Assembly (NCBI GenBank): GCA_016169945.1 | Contig: JADLSH010000265.1 | Coordinates: 707,001-771,000 of the forward strand | DNA length: 64,000 bases | Reading direction: 5' to 3' | Source: Trachythela sp. YZ-2020 | Taxonomy: Eukaryota > Cnidaria > Anthozoa > Malacalcyonacea > Clavulariidae | Part shown: positions 1-13,560 of the stretch, one piece after another | Position numbering within the stretch: position 1 is the stretch's first letter | Layout: each line of letters starts with the position of its first letter | The notes under the pieces: generated by a model | The model's input: the letters and a program-made list of their open reading frames with translations, nothing else | Databases searched by the model: none | What the model was told of the DNA's origin: nothing | Program-made: the position numbers and the translations under genes

Positions 1-26
1 TTACTTTCTTGTTTGTCAGGTTTCAG

Positions 27-139
27 TTAAGATATTTTTCAAGTCGCAATTATGGGCAGATAAAATTTGTGAAACAGTGCAATTTAGACTTACAAGAAAT
101 AGTGAAATTGACTGTCAATTTCGCCACTTGATTGCTTAG
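27..139 (+). other. Second exon-like block in the units (113 nt, ends in a stop)
   Basis: Behind a strong pyrimidine tract (cttactttcttgtttgtcag then gtttcag), the sequence is open in phase 1 for 37 codons, starting V-KIFFKSQLWADK, and then meets TAG. Copies of identical length are at 1,548-1,660, 7,668-7,780 and 22,568-22,680. Spliced after a mini-exon it would be in frame and would end the protein without a membrane anchor. Several other copies are broken: some read CTGTAA inside the frame, the 3,820 copy has a deletion, and class E flanks have lost the acceptor AG. It may be an alternative terminal exon, a decayed ancestral exon, or chance. The length and the phase match are seen; any role is inference. 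Confidence 0.25.
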
Positions 140-845
140 CATGATTGTTTCTTTCATGCCTGTTTATTTGGAATATCAAAATCCAATTCGAAGAAGAATA
201 TATTTGTGGCATTAATTAACAACATGAGTTACGTAAGTGCCATCGAAAGATTGGTTAGTTTGGGTTGGAGAGAATTATCTTGTGGCTCTGAGTGTATAAT
301 GCCCGCAAAATGTGAAATTTCAGGCAATCAAGAATCTGTGCTTTTTGTATTAAGTTGTCTCACTTTGTATTCGAGGTGGGCGTGTGCTGTGTTGGTTACA
401 CCGATACCACCTCTAATTCAAGAGAGAGGGGCGGCGCTAAAGCACCAATGTTGCCCCTGATGTCAACACGCACGTTGGTAGAACTCAAATAATGGATTTT
501 CTCATATTGGGTTTAAGCTAGCAGCTTGAAATAATTTCGGAGAAGCAGCCAATTTCTGAGTCTTGACGACTTATATTGTAGCAGAATGACTTAACTTTCG
601 AGTCGATTGAATGAACTCGAGAAAACGAACGCAAGTACTTCACTGCCGTTGTTTTATTTCCTAAAACAACGTTCAAATTGAAATATTGGGTAATATAATT
701 GGCGGTGGTTGAGAATCGGGCAAAGGGATAGAACGTTTTTGACAACACACGTTCGTACTTTGTGCGCCGAGGACATGAATATCAAGATAATTTTTTGTGA
801 TTTATAAATATATTGTTAATTGCTTTCCATTCTCTTCTGCAACAG

Positions 846-881
846 AGACCAACACGCCACCTTTTTCGACATCTTATCCAG
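846..881 (+). CDS. Mini-exon 1, class A
   Basis: Phase 1-1, adds E-TNTPPFSTSYP. Donor gtaaat. Class A carries Phe in place of a Ser and has no N-glycosylation sequon. The acceptor tract here has a shorter T run than most copies. Confidence 0.6.
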
Positions 882-1307
882 GTAAATATTAAATTTCGAT
901 TTTAAATGAAGTCGTAATCAACCAGTTATATTCAAAATATTTTCAAAGATAAATCTTATTGCGATATAATTATGAAGAAAACTGAAAAAAAACCCGATTT
1001 GAATGTTGGAATTTAATTTCTTTACTCTCAATTTACTTCGCATTTTTCTTTATCACAACATTTGCAATTTCGTATACGGGAAGACAAAAAAGATGCAGGT
1101 TATGTTTGAGATATTTCCAAAAACAACGTTCAAATTCAAACATTGTCTAATAATTATTGGCGTGGTTGAGAATCGGACAAAGGGATAGAGGGTTTTTTAC
1201 ATCGCACGTACGTACTATGTGCGTCGAGGACATGAATATCAAGATAAGTTTTGTCATTGCAAAATATATTGTTAATTGAATGCTAGGTCCATTCTCTTCT
1301 GCAACAG

Positions 1308-1343
1308 AGACCAACACGTCACCTTCTTCGACATCTTATCCAG
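1308..1343 (+). CDS. Mini-exon 2, class B
   Basis: Adds E-TNTSPSSTSYP, with an Asn-Thr-Ser sequon that is followed by Pro. Donor gtaagg. The upstream tract reads tgctaggtcc instead of tgctttttcc, so the pyrimidine run is interrupted by an AG; this copy may be spliced less well. Confidence 0.55.
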
Positions 1344-2377
1344 GTAAGGAGTTTGCTTCATTGCATGCATGAGACAGGATGTAGTCGACACCTTAAAGCA
1401 AATGAAAACTGTACATATGTATAAATCACTTGACAGTATGAATGTATAAACTTATATTTCAACGATTCGAAATTTCTAAAGGTAAAACCTAGGTTACTGA
1501 ATACATTAAAGGCCGGCTTTCTTACTTTCTTGTTTGTCAGGTTTCAGTTAAGATATTTTTCAAGTCGCAATTATGGGCAGATAAAAGTAGTGAATCAGTG
1601 CAATTCAGATTTACAAGAAATAGTGAAATTGACTGTCAATTTCGCCACTTGCTTGCCTAGCATGATTGTTTCTTTCATGCCTGTTTATTTGGAATATCAA
1701 AATCCAATTCGAAAAAGAATATATTTGTGACATTAACTAACAACATGAAATACGCAAGTGCCATCGAAAGATTGGTTTGTTTATTGTGGATAGAATTATC
1801 TAGTGGTTCTGTGTGTATAATGATCGAAAGATTTAAAATTTCAGGCAGTCAAGAATCTATCGTTTTTGTATTAATAAGTTGTCTCACTCTGTATTCGGAG
1901 GTGGACGTTTCCTGTGTTGGTTACGCCGATACAACCTCTATTTCAAGAGAGAGGGGTGGGGCAAATGCACCAATGTTGCCCTTGATGTGAACGCACACGT
2001 TGGTAGAATTCAAATATGGCTTTCTGAAGTTGCGTTTAAGCTAGCAGCTTGCAATAATCTAGGAGAAGCTGTCAATTTCTGAATCTTGACGACTTATATA
2101 ATCGCAGAAAGAATTTACTTTCGTGTCGATTGAATTAACCCGAGAAAAAAACGAACACAAATAATTCACGGCCGTTGTTTTATTTCCTAAAAGAACGTTC
2201 AAATTCAAAGATTGCCTGATGTTATTCGCAGTGGTTCAAAATCGGGGAAAGGGATTGAAAGTTTTTTACAACACACGCACGTACTCTGTGCGTCCAGGAT
2301 ATGAATATCAAGATAAGTGTTTGTCATTGCAAGATATATTGTTAATTGAATGCTTTTTCCATTCTCTTCTACAACAG

Positions 2378-2413
2378 AGACCAACACACCACCTTCTACG
2401 ACATCTTATCCAG
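2378..2413 (+). CDS. Mini-exon 3, class C
   Basis: Adds E-TNTPPSTTSYP. Donor gtgaat, the least consensus-like of the three donor types in the array. Acceptor ctacaacag rather than ctgcaacag marks class C. Confidence 0.6.
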
Positions 2414-3582
2414 GTGAATACAAAATTTTGATTTTAAATGAAGTCATAATCAAGCAGTTGTATACAAAATATTTTCGGAGATAAGTCTTATTGCGATATA
2501 TTTTTGAAGAGAACTGAAAAAAACACCGATTTGAATCTTGTAAATTCATTTCTATACTCTCATTTACTTAGCATTTACTTTATCACAAGATTTTCCATTT
2601 CGTATACGGGAAGGTAAAAAAGATGCAAGTTATATTTGAAATAAAAAATATTTGTGTAATGAAAGAAAGCAAACAATGTCTATTAATTTAATTAAGATCG
2701 GAAAGAATTTCTACATGTAATTTTAAAAACAAATTTCAGATCAACAAATAATAGAAAAAAGAAGTGCATGGGTTGTTCGAGCGCCTACATGCCAACATTT
2801 CAACCCAAACACTATCATTTAGATAATCTCTTTGGAAATTCCTCAGTCCACCTAAAGATTGTTTCATTGCATGCATGAGACAGGTTGTAGTCACACTTTG
2901 AAGCAAATTAAAACTACACATATATATAATTCACTTGACAGTGTGAATATATATACTTATAATTCCAACGTTTCGAAAACGAGCCCTTTTCTAAAGGTAA
3001 AGCATAGGTTACAGGTTACGTTTAAGGCCAGCTTATTGTTACCTCCTTGTTCGTATTATGCCCGTAAAATGTAAAATTTCAGAGAGTCAAGAACCTGTCG
3101 TTTTTTATTAACTTATCTGCCTCTGTATACGGGAAGGGCGTGTGCTGTGCTGTGTTGGTTAGGACAAAACAACTTCTAAATCAAGAGAGCGGGTGGCGCC
3201 AAAGCACAATTGCCACCCCTGTTCTGTTGCCCCTGATGTCAACAAACACGCCGGTAGAATTCAAATAATGTCTTTCTGATTTTGGGTTTAAGCGTGCAGC
3301 ATCCAATAATCTAGGAGAAACACTCGAGTCGATTGAATTAACCCGAGAAAACGAACGCAAATATAAATACTTCGGCCGTTGTTTGTGTTCCTAAAACAAC
3401 GTTCAAATTGAAACATTGGGTAATATTATTGTCGGTGGTTGAGAATGTGGCAAAGGGATAGAACGTTTTTGACAGCACACGTTCGTACTTTGTCCGCCAA
3501 GGACATGAATATCAAGATAAGTTTTTTGTCATTTCAAAATATATTGTTAATTGAATGCATTTTCCATTCTCTTCTGCAACAG

Positions 3583-3618
3583 AGACCAACACGTCACCTT
3601 CTTCGACATCTTATCCAG
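3583..3618 (+). CDS. Mini-exon 4, class D
   Basis: Same 12 residues as class B (E-TNTSPSSTSYP) and donor gtaagg, but the upstream tract is tgcattttcc and the 5' flank is different, so it is a separate lineage of unit. Confidence 0.6.
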
Positions 3619-4707
3619 GTAAGGAGTTTGCTTCATTGCATGCATGAGACAGGATGTAGTCGACTCCTTAAAGCAAATGAAAACTGTACATATGTATAAA
3701 TCACTTGACAGTATGAATGTATAAACTTATATTTCCGACGATTCGGAAATTTCTAAAGGTAAAACCTAGGTTTCTGAATACATTAAGGACGGCTTTTTCT
3801 TACTTTCTTGTTTGTCAGGTTTCAGTTAAGATATTTTTCAAGTCGCAATTATGGGCAGATAAAATTTGTGAAACAGTGCAATTTAGACTTACAGAAATAG
3901 AAATTGACTGTCAATGCCACTTGATTGCTTAGCATGATTGTTTCTTTCATGCCTGTTTATTTGGAATATCAAAATCCAATTCGAAGAAGAATATATTTGT
4001 GGCATTAATTAACAACATGAGTTACGTAAGTGCCATCGAAAGATTGGTTAGTTTGGGTTGGAGAGAATTATCTTGTGGCTCTGAGTGTATAATGCCGCAA
4101 AATGTGAAATTTCAGGCAATCAAGAATCTGTGCTTTTGTATTAAGTTGTCTCCACTTTGTATTCGAGGTGGGCGTGTGCTGTGTTGGTTACACTGATACC
4201 ACCTCATTCAAAAGAGAGAGGCGGCAAAGCAAAGCACCAATGTTGCTGATGTCAACACGCACGTTGGTAGAACTCAAATAATGGATTTTCTCATGTGGAA
4301 CTGCGCTGGCAGCAGAAATAATTTCCGGAGAAGCGGCCAATTTCTGGTCTTACGACGACTTATAGCAGATTGGGTTTAATGCTTGGGCTTGGAAATAATT
4401 TCGGAAGCAGCAGCCAGTCTCTTCGACTTATATTATATTGTAGCAGAATGACTTAACTTTCGAGTCGATTGAATGAACTCGAGAAAACGAACATAAATAC
4501 TTCACTGCCGTTGTTTTATTTCCTAAAACAACCTTCAAATTGAAACATTAGGTAATATAATTGGCGGTGGTTGAGAATCGGGCAAAGGATAGAACGTTTT
4601 TGACAACACACGTTCGTACTTTGTGCGCCGAGGACATGAATATCAAGATAATTTTTGTGATTTATAAATATATTGTTAATTGCTTTTTCCATTCTCTTCT
4701 GCAACAG

Positions 4708-4743
4708 AGACCAACACGCCACCTTTTTCGACATCTTATCCAG
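4708..4743 (+). CDS. Mini-exon 5, class A
   Basis: Class A peptide with Phe; donor gtaaat. The preceding intron (about 4,100-4,450) has several small indels relative to other D-A introns, making this the most degenerate A unit. Confidence 0.55.
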
Positions 4744-5171
4744 GTAAATATTAAATTTCGATTTTAAATGAAGTCGTAATCAACCAGTTATATTCAAAAT
4801 ATTTTCAAAGATAAATCTTATTGCGATATAATTATGAAGAAAACTGAAAAAAAAACCCGATTTGAATGTTGGAATTTAATTTATTTACTCTCAATTTACT
4901 TCGCATTCTTCTTTATCACAACATTTGCAATTTCGTATACGGGAAGACAAAAAAGATGCAGGTTATGTTTGAGATATTTCCAAAAACAACGTTCAAATTC
5001 AAACATTGTCTAATAATTATTGGCGTGGTTGAGAATCGGACAAAGGGATAGAGGGTTTTTTACATCGCACGTACGTACTATGTGCGTCGAGGACATGAAT
5101 ATCAAGATAAGTTTTTGTCATTGCAAAATATATTGTTAATTGAATGCTTTTTGCATTCTCTTCTGCAACAG

Positions 5172-5207
5172 AGACCAAAACGTCACCTTCTTCGACATCT
5201 TATCCAG
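5172..5207 (+). CDS. Mini-exon 6, class B, Asn to Lys variant
   Basis: AAC to AAA change gives E-TKTSPSSTSYP and removes the sequon. Donor gtaagg. The same change recurs in exons 26 and 32. Confidence 0.6.
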
Positions 5208-6237
5208 GTAAGGAGTTTGCTTCATTGCATGCATGAGACAGGATGTAGTCGACACCTTAAAGCAAATGAAAACTGTACATATGTATAAATCACTTGACAG
5301 TATGAATGTATAAACTTATATTTCCGACTATTCGTAAATTTCTAAAGGTAAAACCTAGGTTACTGAATACATTAAAGGCCGGCTTTTTCTTACTTTCTTG
5401 TTTGTCAGGTTTCAGTTAAGATATTTTTCAAGTCAGGTTATGGGCAGATAGAAGTTGTGAAACACTGTAATTAAGACTTACAAGAAATAGTGAAATTGAC
5501 TGTCAATTTCGCCACTTGCTTGCTTAGCATGATTGTTTCTTTCATGCCTGTTTATTTGGAATATCAAAATCCAATTCGAAGAAGAATATATTTGTGACAT
5601 TAACTAACAACATGAAATACGCAAGTGCCATCGAAAGATTGGTTTTGTTTATTGTGGATAGAATTATCTAGTGGTTCTGTGTGTATTATGATCGAAAGAT
5701 TTAAAATTTCAGGCAGTCAAGAATCTATCGTTTTTGTATTAATAAGTTGTCTCACTCTGTATTCGGAGGTGGACGTTTGCTGTGTTGGTTACCGATACAA
5801 CCTCTACTTCAAGAGAGAGGGGTGGGCAATGCACCAATGTTGCCCTTGATGTGAACGCACACTTTGGTAGAATTCAAATAATGGCTTTCTGAAGTTGGGT
5901 TTAAGCTAGCAGCTTGCAATAATCTAGGAGAAGCTGTCAATTTCTGAATCTTGACGACTTATATAATCGCAGAATGAATTTACTTTCGTGTCGATTGAAT
6001 GAACCCGAGAAAAAACGAACACAAATAATTCACGGCCGTTGTTTTATTTCCTAAAAGAACGTTCAAATTCAAAAGATTGCCTGATGTTATTCGCAGTGGT
6101 TCAAAATCGGGAAAGTTGAAAGTTTTTACAACACACGCACGTACTCTGTGCGTCCAGGATATGAATATCAAGATAAGTGTTTGTCATTGCAAGATATATT
6201 GTTAATTGAATGCTTTTTCCATTCTCTTCTACAACAG

Positions 6238-6273
6238 AGACCAACACACCACCTTCTACGACATCTTATCCAG
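6238..6273 (+). CDS. Mini-exon 7, class C
   Basis: Adds E-TNTPPSTTSYP; donor gtgaat. The upstream shared block has a short deletion near 6,110, but the exon is unchanged. Confidence 0.6.
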
Positions 6274-7424
6274 GTGAATACAAAATTTTGATTTTAAATG
6301 AAGTCATAATCAAGCAGTTGTATACAAAATATTTTCGGAGATAAGTCTTATTGCGATATATTTTGAAGAGAACTGAAAAACACCGATTTAAATCTTGTAA
6401 ATTCATTTCTATACTCTCATTTACTTAGCATTTACTTTATCACAAGATTTTCCATTTCGTATACAGGAAGGTAAAAAGATGCAAGTTATATTTGAAATAA
6501 AAAATATTTGTGTAATGAAAGAAAGCAAACAATGTCTATTAATTTAATTAAGATCTGAAAGAATTTCTACATGTAATTTTAAAGACAAATTTCAGATCAA
6601 CAAATAAAAGAAAAAAGAAGTGCATGGGTTGTTCGAGCGCCTACATGCCCACATTTCAACCCAAACTCTATCATTTAGATAATCTCTTTGGAAATTCCTC
6701 AGTCCACCTAAAGATTGTTTCATTGCATGCATGAGACAGGTTGTAGTCACTTTGAAGCAAATTAAAACTGTACATATATATAATTCACTTGACAGTGTGA
6801 ATATATATACTTATAATTCCAACGTTTCGAAAACGAGCCCTTTTCTAAAGGTAAAGCATAGGTTACAGGTTACGTTTAAGGCCAGCTTATTGTTACCTCC
6901 TTGTTCGTATTATGCCCGTAAAATGTAAAATTTCAGAGAGTCAGAACCTGTCGTTTTTATTAACTTATCTGCCTCTGTATACAGGAAGGGCGTGTGCTGT
7001 GTTGGTTAGGACAGAAACAACTTCTAAATCAAGAGAGCGGGTGGCGCCAAAGCACAATTGCCACCCCTGTTCTGTTGCCCCTGATGTCAACAAACACGCC
7101 GGTAGAATTCAAATAATGTCTTTCTGATTTTGGGTTTAAGCGTGCAGCATCCAATAATCTAGGAGAAACACTCGAGTCGATTGAATTAACCGAGAAAACG
7201 AACGCAAATACTTCACGGTCGTTGTTTTGTTCCTAAAACAACGTTCAAATTGAAACATTGGGTAATATTATTGTCGGTGGTTGAGAATGTGGCAAAGGGA
7301 TAGAACGTTTTTGACAGCACACGTTCGTACTTTGTCCGCCAAGGACATGAATATCAAGATAAGTTTGTTGTCATTTCAAGATATATTGTTAATTGAATGC
7401 ATTTTCCATTCTCTTCTGCAACAG

Positions 7425-7460
7425 AGACCAACACGTCACCTTCTTCGACATCTTATCCAG
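7425..7460 (+). CDS. Mini-exon 8, class D
   Basis: E-TNTSPSSTSYP; donor gtaagg. It is followed directly by a class C unit, with no A-B pair between. Confidence 0.6.
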
Positions 7461-8497
7461 GTAAGGAGTTTGCTTCATTGCATGCATGAGACAGGATGTA
7501 GTCGACACCTTAAAGCAAATGAAAACTGTACATATGTATAAATCACTTGACAGTATGAATGTATAAACTTATATTTCCGACTATTCGGAAATTTCTAAAA
7601 TAAAACCTAGGTTACTGAATACATTAAAGGCCGGCTTTTTCTTACTTTCTTGTTTGTCAGGTTTCAGTTAAGATATTTTTCAAGTCGGAATTATGGGCAG
7701 ATAAAAGTTGTGAAACAGTGCAATTAAGACTTACAAGAAATAGTGAAATTGACTGTCAATTTCGCCACTTGCTTGCTTAGCATGATTGTTTCTTTCATGC
7801 CTGTTTATTTGGAATATCAAAATCCAATTCGAAGAAGAATATATTTGTGACATTAACTAACAACATGAAATACGCAAGTGCCATCGAAAGATTGGTTTGT
7901 TTATTGTGGATAGAATTATCTAGTGGTTCTGTGTGTATTATGATCGAAAGATTTAAAATTTCAGGCAGTCAAGAATCTATCGTTTTTGTATTAATAAGTT
8001 GTCTCACTCTGTATTCGGAGGTGGACGTTTGCTGTGTTGGTTACACCGATACAACCTCTACTTCAAGAGAGAGGGGTGGGGCAAATGCACCAATGTTGCC
8101 CTTGATGTGAACGCACACTTTGGTAGAATTCAAATAATGGCTTTCTGAAGTTGCGTTTAAGCTAGCAGCTTGCAATAATCTAGGAGAAGCTGTCAATTTC
8201 TGAATCTTGACGACTTATATAATCGCAGAATGAATTTACTTTCGTATCGATTGAATGAACCCGAGAAAAAACGAACACAAATAATTCACGGCCGTTGTTT
8301 TATTTCCTAAAAGAACGTTCAAATTCAAAGATTGGCTGATGTTATTCGCAGTGGTTCAAAATCGGGGAAAGGGATTGAAAGTTTTTTACAACACACGCAC
8401 GTACTCTGTGCGTCCAGGATATGAATATCAAGATAAGTCTTTGTCATTGCAAGATATATAGTTAATTGAATGCTTTTTCCATTCTCTTCTACAACAG

Positions 8498-8533
8498 AGA
8501 CCAACACACCACCTTCTACGACATCTTATCCAG
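8498..8533 (+). CDS. Mini-exon 9, class C
   Basis: E-TNTPPSTTSYP; donor gtgaat. First member of a C-E cassette. Confidence 0.6.
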
Positions 8534-9745
8534 GTGAATACAAAATTTTGATTTTAAATGAAGTCATAATCAAGCAGTTGTATACCAAATATTTTCGGAG
8601 ATAAGTCTTATTGCGATATATTTTTGAAGAGAACTGAAAAAAACACCGATTTGAATCTTGTAAATGCATTTCTATACTCTCATTTACTTAGCATTTACTT
8701 TATCACAAGATTTTCCATTTCGTATACGGGAAGGTAAAAAAGATGCAAGTTATATTTGAAATAAAAAATATTTGTGTAATGAAAGAAAGCAAACAATGTC
8801 TATTAATTTAATTAAGATCGGAAAGAATTTCTACATGTAATTTTAAAGACAAATTTCAGATCAACAAATAATAGAAAAAAGAAGTGCATGGGTTGTTCGA
8901 GCGCATACATGCCCACATTTCAACCCAAACACTATCATTTAGATAATCTCTTTGGAAATTCCTCAGTCCACCTAAAGATTGTTTCATTGCATGCATGAGA
9001 CAGGTTGTAGTCACACATTGAAGCAAATTAAAACTGCACATATATATATAATTCACTTGACAGTGTGAATATATATACTTATAATTCCAACGTTTCGAAA
9101 ACGAGCCCTTTTCTAAAAGTAAAGCATAGGTTACAGATTACGTTTAAGGCCAGCTTATTGTTACCTCCTTGTTCGTATTATGCCCGTAAAATGTAAAATT
9201 TCAGAGAGTCAAGAACCTGTCGTTTTTTATTAACTTATCTGCCTCTGTATACGGGGAAGGGCGTGTGCTGTGTTGGTTAGGACAAAACAACTTCTAAATC
9301 AAGAGAGCGGGTGGCGCCAAAGCACAATTGCCACCCCTGTTCTGTTGCCCCTGATGTCAACAAACACGCCGGTAGAATTCAAATAATGTCTTTCTGATTT
9401 TGGGTTTAAGCGTGCAGCATCCAATAATCTAGGAGAAACACCCAATATCAGAGACTTGACAGCTTATATTATAGTAGAGATTGACTTAACTTTCGAGTCG
9501 ATTGAAAGAACCCGAGAAAACGAACGCAAATACTTCACGGCCGTTGTTTTAGTTCCTAAAACAACATTCAAATTGAAACATTGGGTAATATTATTTTCGG
9601 TGGTTGAGAATCGGGCAAAGGGATAGAACGTTTTTGACAGCACACGTTCGTACTTTGTCCGCCAAGGACATGAATATCAAGATAAGTTTTTGTCATTTCA
9701 AAATATATTGTTAATTGAATGTTTTTCCATTCTCTTCTGCAACAG

Positions 9746-9781
9746 AGACCAACACGTCACCTTCTTCGACATCTTATCCAG
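9746..9781 (+). CDS. Mini-exon 10, class E
   Basis: Encodes the B/D peptide E-TNTSPSSTSYP but has the gtaaat donor, so it combines a D-like upstream half with an A/C-like downstream intron. Confidence 0.6.
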
Positions 9782-11272
9782 GTAAATATTAAATTTTAAC
9801 TTTAAATGAAGTCATAATCAACCAGTTGTATACAAAATATTTTCGGAGATAAGTCTTACCCAAAGTTGCGATATATTTTTGAAGAGAACTGAAAAAAAAA
9901 CACCGATTTGAATCTTGTAAATTCATTTCTATACTCTCATTTACTTAGCATTTACTTTATCACAAGATTTTCCATTTCGTATACGGGAAGGTAAAAAAGA
10001 TGCAAGTTATATTTGTAATAAAAAAATATTTGTGTAATGAAAGAAAGCAAACAATGTCTGTTAATTTATTTAAGATCGGAAAGAATTGCTACATGTAATT
10101 TTAAAAACAAATTTCAGATCAACAAATAATAGAAAAAAGATATGCATGGGTTGCACGAGCGCCTACATGCCCACATTTCAACCCAAACTCTATCATTTAG
10201 ATAATCTCTTTGGAAATTCCTCAGTCCACCTGAATATTGTTTCATTGCATACATGAGACATGTTGTAGTGACACTTTGATGCAAATTAAAACTGCACATA
10301 TATATAAATCACTTGACAGTGTGAATGTATATACTTATAATTCCAACGTTTCGAAAACGAGCCCTTTTCTAAGGGTAAAGCATAGGTTACAGAATACGTT
10401 TAAGGCCAGCTTATTGTTTCTTCTTTGTTTGTGAGGCTTAAGTTAAGATATTTTACAAGTCACAAATATGGGCAGATAAAAGTAGTGAATCAGTGCAATT
10501 TAGAGTTACAAGAAATAATGAAGTAAACGGTCGATTTCGCCACTTGCTTGCTTAGAGGTGATTTTTCCTTTCATGCCTGTTTATTTGGAATATCAAAATC
10601 CTATTCGAATAAGAATATATTTGTGACATTAACTAACAACATGAAATACGCAAGTGCCATCGAAAGATTGGTTTGTTTATTGTGGATAGAATTATCTAGT
10701 GGTTCTGTGTGTATAATGATCGAAAGATTTAAAATTTCAGGCAGTCAAGAATCTATCGTTTTTGTATTAATAAGTTGTCTCACTCTGTATTCGGAGGTGG
10801 ACGTTTCCTGTGTTGGTTACGCCGATACAACCTCTATTTCAAGAGAGAGGGGTGGGGCAAATGCACCAATGTTGCCCTTGATGTCAACGCACACGTTGGT
10901 AGAATTCAGATAATGGCTTTCTGAAGTTGGGTTTAAGCTAGCAGCTTGCAATAATCTAGGAGAAGCTGTCAATTTCTGAATCTTGACGACTTATATAATC
11001 GCAGAATGAATTTACTTTCGTGTCGATTGAATGAACCCGAGAAAAACGAACACAAATAATTCACGGCCGTTTTTTTATTTCCTAAAAGAACGTTCAAATT
11101 CAAAAATTGCCTGATGTTATTCGCAGTGGTTCAAAATCGGGGAAAGGGATTGAAAGTTTTTTACAACACACGCACGTACTCTGTGCGTCCAGGATATGAA
11201 TATCAAGATAAGTGTTTGTCATTGCAAGATATATTGTTAATTGAATGCTTTTTCCATTCTCTTCTACAACAG

Positions 11273-11308
11273 AGACCAACACACCACCTTCTACGACATC
11301 TTATCCAG
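11273..11308 (+). CDS. Mini-exon 11, class C
   Basis: E-TNTPPSTTSYP; donor gtgaat. Separated from exon 10 by the long 1,527-bp E-C interval. Confidence 0.6.
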
Positions 11309-12467
11309 GTGAATACAAAATTTTGATTTTAAATGAAGTCATAATCAAGCAGTTGTATACAAAATATTTTCGGAGATAAGTCTTATTGCGATATATTTTT
11401 GAAGAGAACTGAAAAAAACACCGATTTGAATCTTGTAAATTCATTTCTATACTCTCATTTACTTAGCATTTACTTTATCACAAGATTTTCCATTTCGTAT
11501 ACGGGAAGGTAAAAAAGATGCAAGTTATATTTGAAATAAAAAATATTTGTGTAATGAAAGAAAGCAAACAATGTCTATTAATTTAATTAAGATCGGAAAG
11601 AATTTCTACATGTAATTTTAAAAACAAATTTCAGATCAACAAATAATAGAAAAAAGAAGTGCATGGGTTGTTCGAGCGCCTACATGCCAACATTTCAACC
11701 CAAACACTATCATTTAGATAATCTCTTTGGAAATTCCTCAGTCCACCTAAAGATTGTTTCATTGCATGCATGAGACAGGTTGTAGTCACACTTTGAAGCA
11801 AATTAAAACTGCACAAATATATAATTCACTTGACAGTGTGAATATATATACTTATAATTCCAACGTTTAGAAAACGAGCCCTTTTCTAAAGGTAAAGCAT
11901 AGGTTACAGGTTACGTTTAAGGCCAGCTTATTGTTACCTCCTTGTTCGTATTATGCCCGTAAAATGTAAAATTTCAGAGAGTCAAGAACCTGTCGTTTTT
12001 TATTAACTTATCTGCCTCTGTATACGGGAAGGGCGTGTGCTGTGTTGGTTAGGACAAAACAACTTCTAAATCAAGAGAGCGGGTGGCGCCAAAGCACAAT
12101 TGCCACCCCTGTTCTGTTGCCCCTGATGTCAACAAACACGCCGGTAGAATTCAAATAATGTCTTTCTGATTTTGGGTTTAAGCGTGCAGCATCCAATAAT
12201 CTAGGAGAAACACTCGAGTCGATTGAATTAACCCGAGAAAACGAACGCAAATACTTCACGGCCGTTGTTTTGTTCCTAAAACAACGTTCAAATTGAAACA
12301 TTGGGTAATATTATTGTCGGTGGTTGAGAATGTGGCAAAGGGATAGAACGTTTTTGACAGCACACGTTCGTACTTTGTCCGCCAAGGACATGAATATCAA
12401 GATAAGTTTTTTGTCATTTCAAAATATATTGTTAATTGAATGCATTTTCCATTCTCTTCTGCAACAG

Positions 12468-12503
12468 AGACCAACACGTCACCTTCTTCGACATCTTATC
12501 CAG
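12468..12503 (+). CDS. Mini-exon 12, class D
   Basis: E-TNTSPSSTSYP with the Asn-Thr-Ser sequon; donor gtaagg. Confidence 0.6.
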
Positions 12504-13524
12504 GTAAGGAGTTTGCTTCATTGCATGCATGAGACAGGATGTAGTCGACACCTTAAAGCAAATGAAAACTGTACATATGTATAAATCACTTGACAGTATG
12601 AATGTATAAACTTATATTTCCGACGATTCGGAAATTTCTAAAGGTAAATCCTAGGTTTCTGAATACATTAAAGGACGGCTTTTTCTTACTTTCTTGTTTG
12701 TCAGGTTTCAGTTAAGATATTTTTCAAGTCGCAATTATGGGCAGATAAAATTTGTGAAACAGTGCAATTTAGACTTACAAGAAATAGTGAAATTGACTGT
12801 CAATTTCGCCACTTGATTGCTTAGCATGATTGTTTCTTTCATGCCTGTTTATTTGGAATATCAAAATCCAATTCGAAGAAGAATATATTTGTGGCATTAA
12901 TTAACAACATGAGTTACGTAAGTGCCATCGAAAGATTGGTTAGTTTGGGTTGGAGAGAATTATCTTGTGGCTCTGAGTGTATAATGCCCGCAAAATGTGA
13001 AATTTCAGGCAATCAAGAATCTGTGCTTTTGTATTAAGTTGTCTCACTTTGTATTCGAGGTGGGCGTGTGCTGTGTTGGTTACACCGATACCTCTAATTC
13101 AAGAGAGAGGGCGGCGCTAAAGCACCAATGTTGCCCTGATGTCAACACGCACGTTGGTAGAACTCAAATAATGGATTTTCTCATATTGGGTTTAAGCTAG
13201 CAGCTTGAAATAATTTCGGAGAAGCAGCCAATTTCTGAGTCTTGACGACTTATATTGTAGCAGAATGACTTAACTTTCGAGTCGATTGAATGAACTCGAG
13301 AAAACGAACGCAAGTACTTCACTGCCGTTGTTTTATTTCCTAAAACAACGTTCAAATTGAAATATTGGGTAATATAATTGGCGGTGGTTGAGAATCGGGC
13401 AAAGGGATAGAACGTTTTTGACAACACGTTCGTACTTTGTGCGCCGAGGACATGAATATCAAGATAATTTTTTGTGATTTATAAATATATTGTTAATTGC
13501 TTTTTCCATTCTCTTCTGCAACAG

Positions 13525-13560
13525 AGACCAACACGCCACCTTTTTCGACATCTTATCCAG
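13525..13560 (+). CDS. Mini-exon 13, class A
   Basis: E-TNTPPFSTSYP; donor gtaaat. Paired with exon 14 at 459 bp. Confidence 0.6.

Noticed and set aside
846..849. Alternative acceptor two bases inside the exon (CAGAG)
   Set aside because: Use of the second AG would give 34-nt exons and shift the frame at every repeat.
846..881. Reading the mini-exons in frame 0 (RPTRHLLRHLIQ-like)
   Set aside because: Also stop-free, but it would leave phase 0 and put the downstream membrane exon out of frame; only phase 1 joins to that exon.
10548..10913. Recurring 85-121-codon frame containing NNMKYASAIERLVCLLWIEL, present in many units
   Set aside because: It recurs only because the unit is duplicated. 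Its start, length and frame change with small indels between copies, there is no splice context linking it, and the composition is not that of a known domain.
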